Shown here: positions 1 through 10,542 of the stretch, one piece after another
How the letters are laid out: each line of letters starts with the position of its first letter
How positions within the stretch are numbered: the stretch's first letter is position 1
Assembly: GCA_025997135.1 (NCBI GenBank)
Contig: BNUE01000005.1
Coordinates: 1 to 34,282 of the forward strand
Reading direction: 5' to 3'
DNA: 34,282 nt
Source of the DNA: a candidate division SR1 bacterium
GTDB lineage: Bacteria; Patescibacteriota; Gracilibacteria; Absconditabacterales; Absconditicoccaceae
Translations under genes and position numbers: made by a program
Notes under the pieces: model-generated
Told to the model about the DNA's origin: nothing
Database searches by the model: none
What the model saw: the letters and a program-made list of their open reading frames with translations, nothing else

Positions 1-92
1 TCGTGATAAATGAGATATTCATGATCATAACGAGTGAAGATGCTTCGCAGAGAAATGGTATCATTTCATGAGGTAATAACTCCTATTTTCAT
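1..92 (-). pseudogene. Mirror copy of the 5' end of the racemase-like gene (partial)
   Basis: Reading leftwards from an ATG at 92, the first 30 codons are identical to those of the gene at 206, because this is the left arm of the inverted repeat. It runs off the window edge, so it is unknown whether a full second copy exists. It may simply be an artefact of the fold-back. Confidence 0.4.
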
Positions 93-297
93 TCAATCTG
101 AGTTTTTAAATAAATATAGTATGGGATCTGTTCTATAATTTTATCAATTGAAGTTGCATTCAGTATCGCGTTGACCGTCTCTATTTGTTTAAAAACTCAG
201 ATTGAATGAAAATAGGAGTTATTACCTCATGAAATGATACCATTTCTCTGCGAAGCATCTTCACTCGTTATGATCATGAATATCTCATTTATCACGA
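1..297. repeat. Perfect 110-bp inverted repeat with 77-bp spacer
   Basis: Bases 1-110 are the exact reverse complement of 188-297, with no mismatch found; pairing stops at 111/187. The right arm carries the start of the racemase-like gene at 206, so the left arm carries a mirror copy of that start. The spacer (111-187) contains a TATAAT at about 135 but no gene that I can see. An arm that starts at base 1 and is free of mismatches could be a fold-back chimera from genome amplification or assembly, or a recent natural inverted duplication. The true arm may be longer, because the window begins inside it. Confidence 0.97.
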
Positions 298-1006
298 TCA
301 GCTTTCTTTTCCTTTTTGTCAAAAAAACTTTGATTTTATAACAAAAAAGCTGAATGATGATATTGATTTTCTCACATCAAAAGGTGCTGAGACTATCATT
401 GTAGATCCTATTTATGAATTAGCTTTACGTGAAAATCATTTTATTTTGCCTCTGTTTCAAACTTATCTAAGAAACGAGGTTTTACCCCATTCTCTAGTCG
501 GTAAATTGTGAATTTTAGCAGATATAGGCAGTCAAAATGCTGTACAAGAGATTTTGCAAAACTCTCTCGCTCAATACCAGCCATCTCAGGCTCAAAAATC
601 TATTAAAAAATTTAATTTCCCTTTTTTATATTGGATTAAATCGCCTAAAGCTCGAGATAGAGGCATATCAGATCTATGAATTCATAACCCATATCTTATC
701 AAAACTTTAAAAAATGATTTGAGATATTTTAAAGATGCAAATGTCGATTCTTTTATTCCATTGCATTACCATTATTTTCAGATGCAGAAAACTATAAAAT
801 CCTTTTTTAACTCTCATAAAACTCGTTTTTTTGATTTATCTTTTATAGAGAAAAGTTTTAAAAATCTGACTTTAAATTCAAAAAATTCTACATATAATGT
901 GCAAATTTTCACTAACCAATCATGTGATTTTGTCACTTCTAATAGGCATTTAATGTGGCTTATGGAGAGATGAAAAGAGTCAAAAGTTATCATAAATGAG
1001 ATATAG
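206..1006 (+). CDS. Glutamate racemase (MurI) homologue lacking catalytic residues
   Basis: 266 aa, the usual length of glutamate racemase (D-Glu supply for peptidoglycan). The N terminus MKIGVITSGNDTISLRSI lines up with the family start (IGVFDSGVGGLSVL), followed by YHDQLSFPF where racemases have the YxGDTARxPYG region. The family's two catalytic cysteines are missing: where VACNTAS is expected the protein has IIVDPIYELAL (residues 64-74), and where GCTHYPLL is expected it has IPLHYHYF (184-191). The substrate-binding DSG is TSG here. So the fold looks kept but cysteine-based racemization is not possible. UGA=Gly at residues 9, 102, 158 and 256. It overlaps the ftsW-like gene by 11 bp, suggesting co-transcription and a cell-wall-related or binding role (inference). 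The first 30 codons lie inside the inverted repeat. Confidence 0.75.
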
Positions 1007-2270
1007 AATACTTCTTTTAGATTTTCAAATTCTTTTATTTATGCCAATTCTTATCAATTGAATCTTACTTCTTATATTTGGTTTAGCAGCAGTATTTAGT
1101 GTGAGTATATTTGAATCTTTTAGTATGACTCTGAAATCTGCTAATTTTACTGAACCTACAAATTATTATTATTTTTTTCAGCAACTTAAATCTTTAGTTT
1201 ACGTATTTATTGCTCTTTTTGTAGTTCGGAAAGTCCCTTTCAAAATTATGAAAACTCATAAATTTGCAACACTTTTGATGATTTTGGCATTTGCTCTACA
1301 ATTTTTAGTTTTCACTCCCCTTTGAGCAGAATTTTGAGGTGCTAGATGATGGCTTAATTTACCTGTCATACCTAATATTCAGCCATCTGAGTTCTTTAAA
1401 TTTGCGTACGTATTTTATCTGTCTTCATGGCTTTTACGTAAACAATCCATTATAAAGACATCTCAATTTTTTGTTAATTTTATAGTAACAAGTGGTATCT
1501 TTTATTTGATTTTTTTGTTTATCCCTGACTTTGGAACGATACTTATTCTCTGATCGATAGCACTTATTATGGCTCGATATGCTGGTTTTAGTCTAAAGAA
1601 AGTATTGGCTGTCTTATGAATTGGGGTTTGAATTGGTATTTTTGCATGATTGTCACTATATATTATCAATCCGAGATTTAATTATATTAAAGAAAGATTT
1701 TCTTATTTTATGACTTTAAATCAAGATGAGAAAGTTAATCAAAAAGAACAAGTTGGACGGCAAAATGAGCAAGCTTTGTGGGCTATTGGATGAGGTGGTT
1801 TCTGGGGTGAATGATATGGAAAATGATTACAAAAATTTGGATACATACCAGAGGCACAATCAGATTTTATTTTTGCTGCTTTTTCAGAGGAAATTGGTTT
1901 TTTGGGAAATTGTTTGCTACTTTTCCTGTATTGTCGGCTATTTTTTTACTTTTTGACTCATATTCAACATATTCGTGATCCACAATCTAGGATGATATGA
2001 ATTGGTATAATCTCTATACTAATACTTCAAACTTTTATTAATATTTGAGTGAATATACAGATTTTGCCAAATACTTGAGTTACGTTGCCTTTTATTAGTG
2101 CATGAGGGACATCTTTAATGATATCTTGTATTGAATTACTTATTCTTTATAAAATTTTGATTTCTGAGGATGCTCGTAAAGTTATTTCAAAGGAATCTCT
2201 TTCAAGTATGGGGAATGAGCATAAGACAAGTACTTTAAGAAAAAATAGCTCACAAAATTTGCATTTTTAA
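996..2270 (+). CDS. FtsW/RodA/SpoVE-family peptidoglycan glycosyltransferase
   Basis: 424-aa polytopic membrane protein. SEDS-family proteins polymerise lipid II into glycan strands, FtsW at the septum and RodA along the cell body. Seen in order: an N-terminal TM helix (about residues 8-30), GARGWLNLP with QPSEFFKF, IPDFGTIL, then IPEAQSDFIFAAFSEEIGF and TGVTLPFISAGGTSLM near the C terminus, which are the family signatures. Several of these glycines are encoded by TGA (for example in NTGVTLP and SAGGTS), which gives direct support for UGA=Gly. The start was chosen at 996 because it gives an intact first helix and overlaps the upstream gene by 11 bp. FtsW and RodA cannot be told apart here. 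The neighbouring racemase homologue fits a small wall-synthesis operon. Confidence 0.93.
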
Positions 2271-2317
2271 GTGATTGTAGTTATAATTTAACGATTTATC
2301 CTCTATTTAGCATATTT

Positions 2318-3094
2318 ATGAGTAATCCTCTATTACTTTCTACTGACACTCTCCCGAATTATGGACTTGATCGTGTGTTTTCTATTGCAAAAGAGGCTGG
2401 ATATGATGGGATTGACCTTGCGATGTGGAAATGATTTGATGCTTGGGATGAAAATTATGTTCAGGAGTTGGCTCTTACTTATGATCTTCCTGTCCATGTT
2501 ATTCAGACCTCATCAAAACTCAACTTAAAAGAAATGGATAAAGCCTTAGATATTTGTGCGACTACCTGAGCTCATACAATCTGTGTAAATGCACCCAAGA
2601 TAACTGATTTTAAAGTTTATGATTTTATCGCAGATAATCTCAGCTCTTATCAAGAGAAAAATCCTACCCTTAAATTCACAATTATAAACCCTGAAACCTC
2701 TAAGCTTTTCGTTTTGCCAATTCCTGAGTTTCGTTTTGCTAATATTATAGATATAGTTAAGAAATATAATGCTTATATTGGACTAGACATATCTCATATG
2801 GAGATAACTACTTTTGAAGAAGAATTTGTTAGAAAATTAGAGGAATTTCTGCCTTATATATCAGTAATTTACCTTTCTGATCAAGATAAAAAAGGTAAAA
2901 CACATTTGATGCCTTGAGAAGGAGATTTAGATATTGTACATTTTCTGCAAAAACTTAAAAAAATCTGATATACTAATCCATTTAGTGTAAAAATAGAATT
3001 TAAGCTTGCCGATCTAGCAAATCGCGAGAAGGTTCTTACGCAGTTGATAAAAACAAGAGAATTTTATGAAAAGCATTTTTACTCTAATACATAA
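2318..3094 (+). CDS. Xylose-isomerase-like TIM-barrel protein
   Basis: 258 aa. The pattern resembles sugar phosphate isomerases/epimerases and AP-endonuclease family 2 (PF01261): STDTLPNYGLDRVFSIAKEAGYDGIDLAM at the N terminus (first strand plus helix), GLDISHMEITTF in the middle (a candidate metal/acid position), and GEGDLDIVHFLQKLKKIGY near the end (the G-GxxD..F..L..IGY element typical of the last strands). The substrate is unknown. It starts 47 bp after the ftsW-like stop, so it may belong to the same transcript. Its last 16 bp overlap the 3' end of the convergent polymerase gene. Confidence 0.8.
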
Positions 3095-6000
3095 TCTGCT
3101 TTTAGCTTATCAAATGCCTCATCTGATACTTTTACTGCTTTCCCTGATATTGATACAGTGTTAGATCAGGGATTTGTTTTTATAAAAGAAATTAGTTGTT
3201 GAAGCTGAAGAAGAGAAAGGTGCGAGGTATCTAGAGAAAAAACATCTTGCGGTAATTGCGGAAAGACATCACATCAACAGTCTGCCTTAGCATCAAGTGT
3301 ATTTGATTCCTCGTCTTGTCTAATCTCTTCAACTATTTCCTGTTCAGTTTCTTCTTGTTCAGCCTTTTTTTGTTTAGATTCTTGCTGTTCCAAACTAGAT
3401 CAAAAGTCTGAGGTGTCCAGTGTCTCTTCAACGTCCTCTATATCTAAATCGATAACCGTATCTGTGTGAGTGGCTTGTTTGGTTGGAATATTTAAAGTTA
3501 TATCAATATTTGGCTTTAATTCTCAGGCTCTAGCTTTCATAACTGACACAACCGTATCGGTTGGATCATACAATGTTCATGCAAGAGTTGCTAATCTTTC
3601 GTATGTTGTCTTTATGATTTTATGAATGGATATTCTACTCTTTTTTTCTGATTGTTTGGTGACTTCTCAAACATCATTTCTTTGTTCTTTGGTTTCATAA
3701 GTTTTTTTGGATCAGCTTAAAATTATCATATCAAATTTCTGAAGTCCATAGGTTTCTGGTCGAAACACCTCAAAATCTGAGGTTATGTCTGTTATCTTAA
3801 TAAAAAATCAGATTTTTTTTGCTTTTCTAATGTCTTTTATATAGCCTATAATCTCAAAATTTGGGTATTCATCTTTCGATTGAACTAGAGACAAAAAAGT
3901 ATGCTTCTTCGCGTATTTATATAGTCAATCTAAGGGATTTCACGATACAAAAACTTTAAAGACTTCTTGTTCCATCAATAATCTAGTCATAAGTGTAGAA
4001 GGAGTAGTTTTTCTGAGAGGGATTAGTGTTTCTAGTCATCAGAATAATCATTGATCTGCGTTTGCTGAGGTTTTGTTTCGATCAAGAATTACCTCAATAT
4101 TGTCTCGCAAAACTTTACGATCTGCAAATGTATCGAATGTCCCTGATTTGATAAGTCATTCTAGTGATTTTTTATTTATAACACCTGTACATCTTTTGCA
4201 AAAATTCTCAAGTGAAAGGAATAATCAGCTTTTTTCTCTCTCCTTTTGTATAGTTTCTCAGACATCGTTCCCAACTCATTTAATAGATACAAAGCCCATT
4301 CTAATATGATCATCGATGGCTGCGACATGGTTAAATGATTTATTTATATCAGGAGCAAAAATCTGAATACCGTACTTCTGAATCTCTGAAATATAACCAC
4401 TCTGAGTATCTACATCATCCTCGACACTACGGATAAGAGCTGCTGAGAACTCTACAGGATAATGAGTTTTCAGGTATGCGGTCTGGTAAGCTATGAGTGC
4501 ATAACAAGCAGCATGAGATTTGTTAAAAGAATAATTTGCAGCAGGTTCGATCATCTTTTCATAAATATATTTTGTAGTTTCTGGTTTATACTGGCGGAAA
4601 GATGCTCATCTTTGAATAAATTCAGCCTTGAGCTGCTCTATTACTTCTTTCTTCTTTTTCCCAATTCATCTGCGAAGCATATCAGCTTCTCCTAGCGAAA
4701 ATCATGCCATCGATTGAACTAAAAACATTAGCTGTTCCTGATAAACTGCTATTCAATATGTATCTTTCATAATCGGGTGCAAGTCTTCTGTCAATTTGTC
4801 TTTTTCTTGATTTGCGATGTCTGAGCCATATTTTGATGTCAATTCAGCTTTAAGATCTGCTGAAAGATAGCTTATTTCCTCTCTCCCCTGTTTTCTCTCA
4901 ATATAAGAAGGGACATAATCCATCGGTCATGGGCGATATAATGCCACCATCGCAATAATATTATTGATATGGTCTGGCTCTAGTTGAATAAGATACCTCC
5001 TCATTCAATCAGACTCAAACTGGAAAATTCCAGTAGTCTCTCATGTTTTAAATATCTTATTAAATGTTTCTGCATCATCTAGTGGTAAATCCAAAGACAT
5101 TGTATCGAGAAATTCTTGAAAATTATCTGGTATTGTCTCTCATACCTTATCAGCTTTGGCTTTAATGATTTTTATACAAATTTTTATAATTGAAAGATTG
5201 CGTAGACCTAAGAAGTCCATTTTTAATAGTCATATTTTTTCTAATGTCGGTCAATCATATTGGGATACGATGGTATGATCTGATTCTTTGTTGTATTGAG
5301 TTGGAGTGAATTGGTTAACTGGAGCGGGTGCAATAATGATTCCACAGGCATGAACTCATAGTTGACGCATATTTCCTGTCAAATCATCTCCATAATCAAT
5401 AGCCATCTTAATTTTTTCATCAGAATTATATATCTTTTTTATTTCTTCATTTTCACCATCTGGCGTCTTTGTTATCATATCTAAGAGTCATACTTTGTCT
5501 GGAATGAGATTTGATACATAATTTGATTTTTCAAAAGGCAGTCCAAGTGTACGAGCAGCATCTTTGAAAGCGGCCTTTCATGCCATCTTCATAAATGTAC
5601 CTATTGAACAAACGTTTTCTGCACCATATTTTTCTGTAACATATTGAATCACTTTTTCTCTGAGTACATCTTCAAAATCAATATCAAAATCTGGCATTGA
5701 TACTCTGGCTGGATTGAGAAATCTTTCAAAAAGTAGATCAAAAGGTAATGGATCCATCTCTGTGATGCCAATGAACCAAGCGAGTACAGAACCTGCTCCA
5801 GATCCCCTACCTGGACCAACAGAAATTTGCTGAGATTTTGCCCAGCGAATATAATCAGATACTACTAAAAAATATGAATTAAATCCCATCTCTTTTATCA
5901 ATTTTAGTTCATATTCTAGGCGGTTAATATAATCTGATATAGAAAAACGCTCGTCTATCCCTGGCTTATCTGAGGAGTGCTCTAGAAGAAATAATTTTTT

Positions 6001-6213
6001 GAAGGCAGTGTATGTTTGTTCTGTGAAACGTTTTATGTCTTCTGGAGATGTGTCTATTAATTTTTTTTCTAATTGACCTAATGCTGTGATTTTGGTCAGA
6101 TTTATGAGTGTCTTTTCATCTCGATTTAAACGAAAACGCTTACTCATACCATGATAAGCAATATAGCGAAGCTCAAATTCATCATGCGTCATAAGATTCT
6201 TGGGGGTGGTCAT
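3079..6213 (-). CDS. dnaE: DNA polymerase III alpha subunit, PHP domain absent
   Basis: 1044 aa. Replicative C-family polymerase. Seen: [11 protein letters not shown] (about residues 130-140), the palm motif PDFDIDF with D177 and D179, the third catalytic Asp in [10 protein letters not shown] (D333), [49 protein letters not shown], and [22 protein letters not shown], then an OB-fold-like segment. The C terminus carries a Glu/Gln-rich linker and a short domain ending in ADYVLE. Catalytic D177 corresponds to E. coli D401, so about 220 N-terminal residues, essentially the PHP domain, are missing. No PHP sequence is found upstream: the preceding frame is a secreted glycosidase. The start ATG overlaps the stop of that gene by 1 bp (TAATG arrangement), which fixes the start and implies translational coupling. 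Confidence 0.93.
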
Positions 6214-7265
6214 TATAATTTTTCAATGGTAAATAGTCGCTGCAATACCTGATTATATACAGCTTTTTTACTGGCAGAAAGGGTTGTCTTACTAACTTCT
6301 TTACGAAACATATTGATTAAATTTGTTTTATACGTTGCTTTCCCGTATTTTGCATAAATAGCATCAATAACTTTAGTTAATTTATTTGCAAGTTTTATAT
6401 CACTATCTGTCATAATGTAGGTCGGCTGTGCTGGAGTTAGCTCTGAGGAAACTTCTCATCATAATGTAATAAATGCTGAAGATGGTACAACGACAAATGC
6501 ATCAGTAATCAGTTTTCTACTACCTTTTTCTAAGACATTTCAACTATAAATCATTGCACTACTGGCTCCTGCATCTAAGAATAACGCATTATAACAATCA
6601 AAGTTTTTCTGTAGGTATGGAGCCATATCTCGAACACTAGAAAGCCCAATATATCACATATAAATAGTTTTATTGTCTGCAGTCGAGCAAATAAAATTTC
6701 TATTTCCTTTACCAGTTAATTTTGAGTCAATATATTCTTTCGCACCTACGGTTACATCATCTCAATTTATAAGCAGAACTGGAAAATTTGAAATTCCAAA
6801 GTATAAATCTCCTATTCTACCTGCATTAATATTACTTTCAAGTCCTACATCATGGGTGCTTATCTTGTTTTGTACAAAAAGTGGCATTCAATTTTTATCA
6901 AATCCAAAAATTCAACGAACACTTGTATCTGGTCGAAATCTAGAAAAGCTGGCCCCATCTCACTGAAAAACTCTTTCATAGTTGGAAAACGTTTGTCAAT
7001 TGCAGGAAGAATAATCTTTTGGGCAGAAAAACGCTCAATTTATCGATGAAATTCAAGCGACTTTTTTTGTTAGATCTTCTAGAGTTTCTCAGCCATCTTT
7101 GGCTACAGAAGAGACTACATAATGTTCTCAGTCTAAAATCACCTTAATAACCCTGATGGGCTTCCCGTCTCTCTCTTCTATCAATACCTCCTGATAAGCA
7201 CTAGTAAAATGAGGCAATAAAAAGCTGATTATCAAAAAAGAAAGAGTAAAAACAAAATGTTTCAT
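6213..7265 (-). CDS. Secreted NAGPA-type phosphodiester glycosidase domain protein
   Basis: 350 aa. A signal peptide (about residues 1-23, [18 protein letters not shown] then TSA) is followed by a NAGPA/DUF2233-like domain: INGAFFCP with a Cys-rich stretch, [36 protein letters not shown] and the hallmark [14 protein letters not shown] (family LDGGGSSA). Members cleave GlcNAc-phosphodiesters or act on surface polysaccharides. The last 70 residues are a Lys-rich helical tail. TGA encodes many of its glycines. It is the first gene of a two-gene unit with dnaE, an odd pairing of an exported enzyme and a replication protein. No clear Shine-Dalgarno or promoter was seen in the 40 bp upstream. Confidence 0.82.
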
Positions 7266-7336
7266 ATTATTTGTATGCCTTGATATAAAAAATATTGATA
7301 ATGATATGAAAAACTATAAGAAAATTCAAGAGAAAT

Positions 7337-7365
7337 TTGCATTCTTTGATAAAAAAATATATAAT
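7337..7365 (+). promoter_or_regulatory. Sigma70-like promoter of the OLD-like gene
   Basis: TTGCAT (7337-7342), a 17-bp spacer and TATAAT (7360-7365). The -10 box ends only 6 bp before the ATG at 7372, so a transcript from here would be leaderless or nearly so. This argues for the start at 7372 rather than the in-frame ATG at 7306. Confidence 0.6.
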
Positions 7366-7371
7366 TGGGTT

Positions 7372-9345
7372 ATGCAATTAAAACAAGTTAAAATCTCTAA
7401 TATTATGAGTTTCCCATATCTACAAGATTTCGATAATACAGATGGGGTGATTTTTCAGTCTCATCTGTGAAGGGCAAATCTGAACGTATTAATTGGGTCA
7501 AACGGTTCGTGAAAAAGTAATTTTATCGAGATTTTAAATCAGTTTATTAAATCTCTTATTTTTGACTATACTTTCGACCCATCAATTATTAAAGAGGAAA
7601 AAAAAGCTGAATACCATCAAGCTATCCAACTGATAGAGAAAAAGACTTCTCATATTATGAAGCATTCTCATTCACAGGATTTGCCAGCATATCTGGAATT
7701 AACAGTTGAGATGTTTGATACTGATTTAGAACATATGAAGTTTGTCTGTGAACATTTAGACATTATTAACTCAATTATCGATAAGTATAGCTCTTTACCT
7801 TATAGGTTTCCGAAGGTATCTTTTGAGAAAATTAAAACTGATGTAAAAACGATAACTGTACATGCTGAATTTTTAGAAAAAGAACAAGAATTTGTAGTGG
7901 ATCCCCATCAATTCAATCTTGAAGATTATTTTGCATTAGTTTGTTTTCAAGAGCAAGAATTACTCTATATTTGTACTAGAATTTATAATGAAATTGAACA
8001 TTTTTGAGAATGAGAAGAGAAAAAAGAAAAAATCTGATATCCGATGAGGCATATGTTTAGTCTACTTTCGAGTAATAGAGATCAGATCGATTGGAAATAT
8101 TTACATTCTGGACGTGCATTTGACGGTTATGTTTTTCAGAAAAAAGAGGATAAAGATCAGATTTTAGAATGATTTTATAAAGTTTTATACAAGGCATGGA
8201 TGATTATTCATGGGTCTATTGATAAACTTTTTACTGATATGGATGATGAAGAGCTGGAAGATCTAGTAAAAGAGAAGTTATTAAAATCACATTGGCGACA
8301 AAATTTTACGAGAACAATCCAAAGGTTTTTGCACAAAAAGTTAGTGGTTGAAATAGTACAATGAGAACTGTTTTTAAAACTGCAAACTCAGCATAATGAG
8401 TATTTATATTTTTCAGATTTAAGTTCTGGACAGCAGTCAATTTTAGTGATTTTATTCGCAATTTTTGGTGCCGATCTAACAAATGGGGTTATGATTATTG
8501 ATGAGCCAGAACTTCATATTCATCCGCAACTTCAAAAAGAGCTTACCATCCTGTTAAATAAAATTAGTGTAGAGAAAAATACCCAATTTATACTGTCTAC
8601 TTATTCGGCTCTATTTATAAATGAAGACAATATTATGAATGTGTATCGTTTTCAAAAAGAGCATAGAGAAGACTTTGATGGTACAAATATTTATAATCCT
8701 CATCTACAAATGGCTTCAGATGACGCTAAACTTGTTCATTTGTTGAGATTTGAGAACTTATCGAAGATCTTTTTCGTAGATAAAATTATATTAGTTGAAG
8801 GAGATTCAGATTTATATTTCTTTTCCCATTATCTAAAACGGCTTCAAGAGCAACCTGAACGAGAAAATATAATTGGAACATACGAATTTATAAATATAAA
8901 TGGGAAAGGTTCTTATAAACTGCGAAATAAATTTTTAAATAAATTTTGAATTGAAAATTATTTCATCTGAGATCGAGATAATACTGTGGATTACGGCTTT
9001 TTCTCGACTAAAGAAATTAATAAATATTATGCTCTGGCTAATAAACGTCTGAAAGGATATAATGGAGAGAGTGGAGATTATTATAATAAGCTTGTCTATT
9101 CTATCAAAAGATATTATCCAAATAGGTATAGACAAGTATTGAAAGACATAGATCGTCTCTATGAAAACAATGTATTTATTTTAAAGCTGGGAGCTATTGA
9201 AAGTTATCCATGACTCGAAAGGAAATGATTGCAATTTATGGTTCATTTTGCTAATTATGAATTCGCTAATTGGCTCATTTCTCCTAAATATCAAGTTCAA
9301 AGAGATGAATTAGAAACGATTTTTAGGCATATTTTCAAAGACTAA
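7372..9345 (+). CDS. OLD-like AAA ATPase with C-terminal TOPRIM domain
   Basis: 657 aa. The start MQLKQVKISNIMSFPYLQDF is typical of SMC/RecF-like ATPases. Walker A is IGSNGSGKS (42-49; G47 is a TGA codon). After a long helical insertion come the ABC-type signature LSSGQQS (about 351-357) and Walker B plus His switch, IIDEPELHIHP (375-385). The C terminus has a TOPRIM fold: ILVEGDSD with E476 and IGDRDN with D534 and D536, the metal-binding acidic residues. OLD-family proteins are ATP-regulated nucleases, and many act in phage defence. No partner gene (such as a GajB-type helicase) is adjacent, so it looks like a stand-alone class 1 type. An in-frame ATG at 7306 would add 22 residues. The stop overlaps the convergent HTH gene by 3-4 bp. 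Confidence 0.85.
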
Positions 9346-9914
9346 TGGGTTTTCCGGTATAAAAAGCATGCAATTACAATAAAAACAATAGCAAAGCCAA
9401 TTACTACAAATGTTTTAGTTTCTTGCTCTTTTAGTTGTTGGGTCAGCTGCTTTAAGTTAGCTTCTAGTCTTCTTTTTTCTTCAATCGCTTCTTGTTTTTC
9501 TTTGGTATAGTCAGGTAATGCTATCATATTTTGAATTTTGGTCTCTAACTCCCCTATTCTTCACTGTAAAAGAAAAATAACTTTATTCTTTTCTTCAATC
9601 ATTTTATCCTTTTCGTTGAAAATAAGTATGAATTTATCAAGTTTTTCTTCGATAGCACTAAAATCTGTGGCCTGACGTACTGCCTGAATAGTTTCTGTAG
9701 TGTCAGCGTCTTGACTTACAAGTTCTGTAGAGATTTCTTGATGAAGCATTGAAAATTCCTCTTGTAAAGCATCTAATTCCTCTTTTGCAAGGAGAATTTT
9801 ATTGGCAACTTTTTTATAAGAAAGTTTTCCTGATTTAACATATCTATCAATAGTTCTAGTCGAGATATTTAGTAAAGCTGATGCCTTATCTCTTGTTATG
9901 GAATAATGTTTCAT
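9342..9914 (-). CDS. HTH DNA-binding protein with coiled coil and C-terminal membrane anchor
   Basis: 190 aa. Residues 1-50 form a MerR/excisionase-type helix-turn-helix (ITRDKASALLNISTRTIDRY, then KSGKLSYKKVANKILL). A long charged coiled coil follows (about 90-165), then one hydrophobic helix, FVVIGFAIVFIVIACFLY (about 169-187), and a short basic end. The layout suggests DNA tethered to the membrane through a coiled coil. The function is unknown; a membrane-bound regulator or a segregation/anchoring protein is possible. It lies 45 bp downstream of the holin-like gene on the same strand and overlaps the end of the OLD-like gene. Confidence 0.8.
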
Positions 9915-9959
9915 GTGATAAACAGGTTTTAAGGAAAGTAAAAGAAAATTTATTTTTAT

Positions 9960-10382
9960 TTAAGTGAGTTTTTTTATTGTAGTGATCCCAAAAGACATGA
10001 TTAAAGAGAGAATAAAAACCTGAATAACTGTACCCAACTGAACTGCAATAGTAGTATCAAAATATTGGTTTATAACCAGCTGAAACAAATAGAATATGAG
10101 AATGTTCAAGATTAGAGAGAATATTCAGAATGTAATAATATTGACAGGGATTGACACAATAGTCAATATTTTTTTGACAGGTGAATTCAATATCCAAAAG
10201 ATAAATCATAAGGATAGAAAAGCAACTATTGTCTGCCATAACATCTGAGTATCTGTAATTTGCAAATATTTAACTGATTTTTCTCAAATAGATATAACAA
10301 TTCACAACTCAAAGTATGAGAATAATCGCAAAAGTCATCCACAAATGATTACATTGGTCAACAGGCTTTTTATAAGTTTCAT
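9960..10382 (-). CDS. Four-TM membrane protein, mycobacterial-phage-holin-IV-like
   Basis: 140 aa, four predicted membrane helices. The second half (LNSPVKKILTIVSIPVNIIT, then FGIFSLILNILIFYL) matches the pattern of the superfamily IV holin / DUF360 membrane family (..N.l.rPil.llTLPlnlLTlGlF.lviNall..). Despite the family name these are common bacterial membrane proteins and need not be phage holins. UGA=Gly in CGGLLR, ELGIV, SIGEK, SLGF and FGIFS. Divergent from the PSP1 gene, with 160 bp between the starts. Confidence 0.75.
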
Positions 10383-10478
10383 TTATATTTTTATAGATAA
10401 ATCTAGACAAGAGTATACACATCTGTCTACTATTTTCAAGATGATTTTTTGATTTTTGATTTTTTCTTTAAAAAACAA

Positions 10479-10506
10479 TTGAATATGTATTTGATTTTCG
10501 TATAGT
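10479..10506 (+). promoter_or_regulatory. Possible promoter of the PSP1 gene
   Basis: TTGAAT (10479-10484), a 16-bp spacer and TATAGT (10501-10506), 37 bp before the ATG. The rest of the 10383-10542 gap is AT-rich with no gene seen. Confidence 0.4.
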
Positions 10507-10542
10507 TGATCAGTTAGCTCTTTTATCTTTTTTTTATTCTTA

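Noticed and set aside
10057..10239. Minus-strand 60-aa ORF
   Set aside because: Out of frame with the four-TM protein that occupies the same stretch with UGA=Gly.
9960..10382. Holin-like gene as evidence of a prophage
   Set aside because: No lysin, capsid, terminase or integrase nearby; this membrane family is common outside phages.
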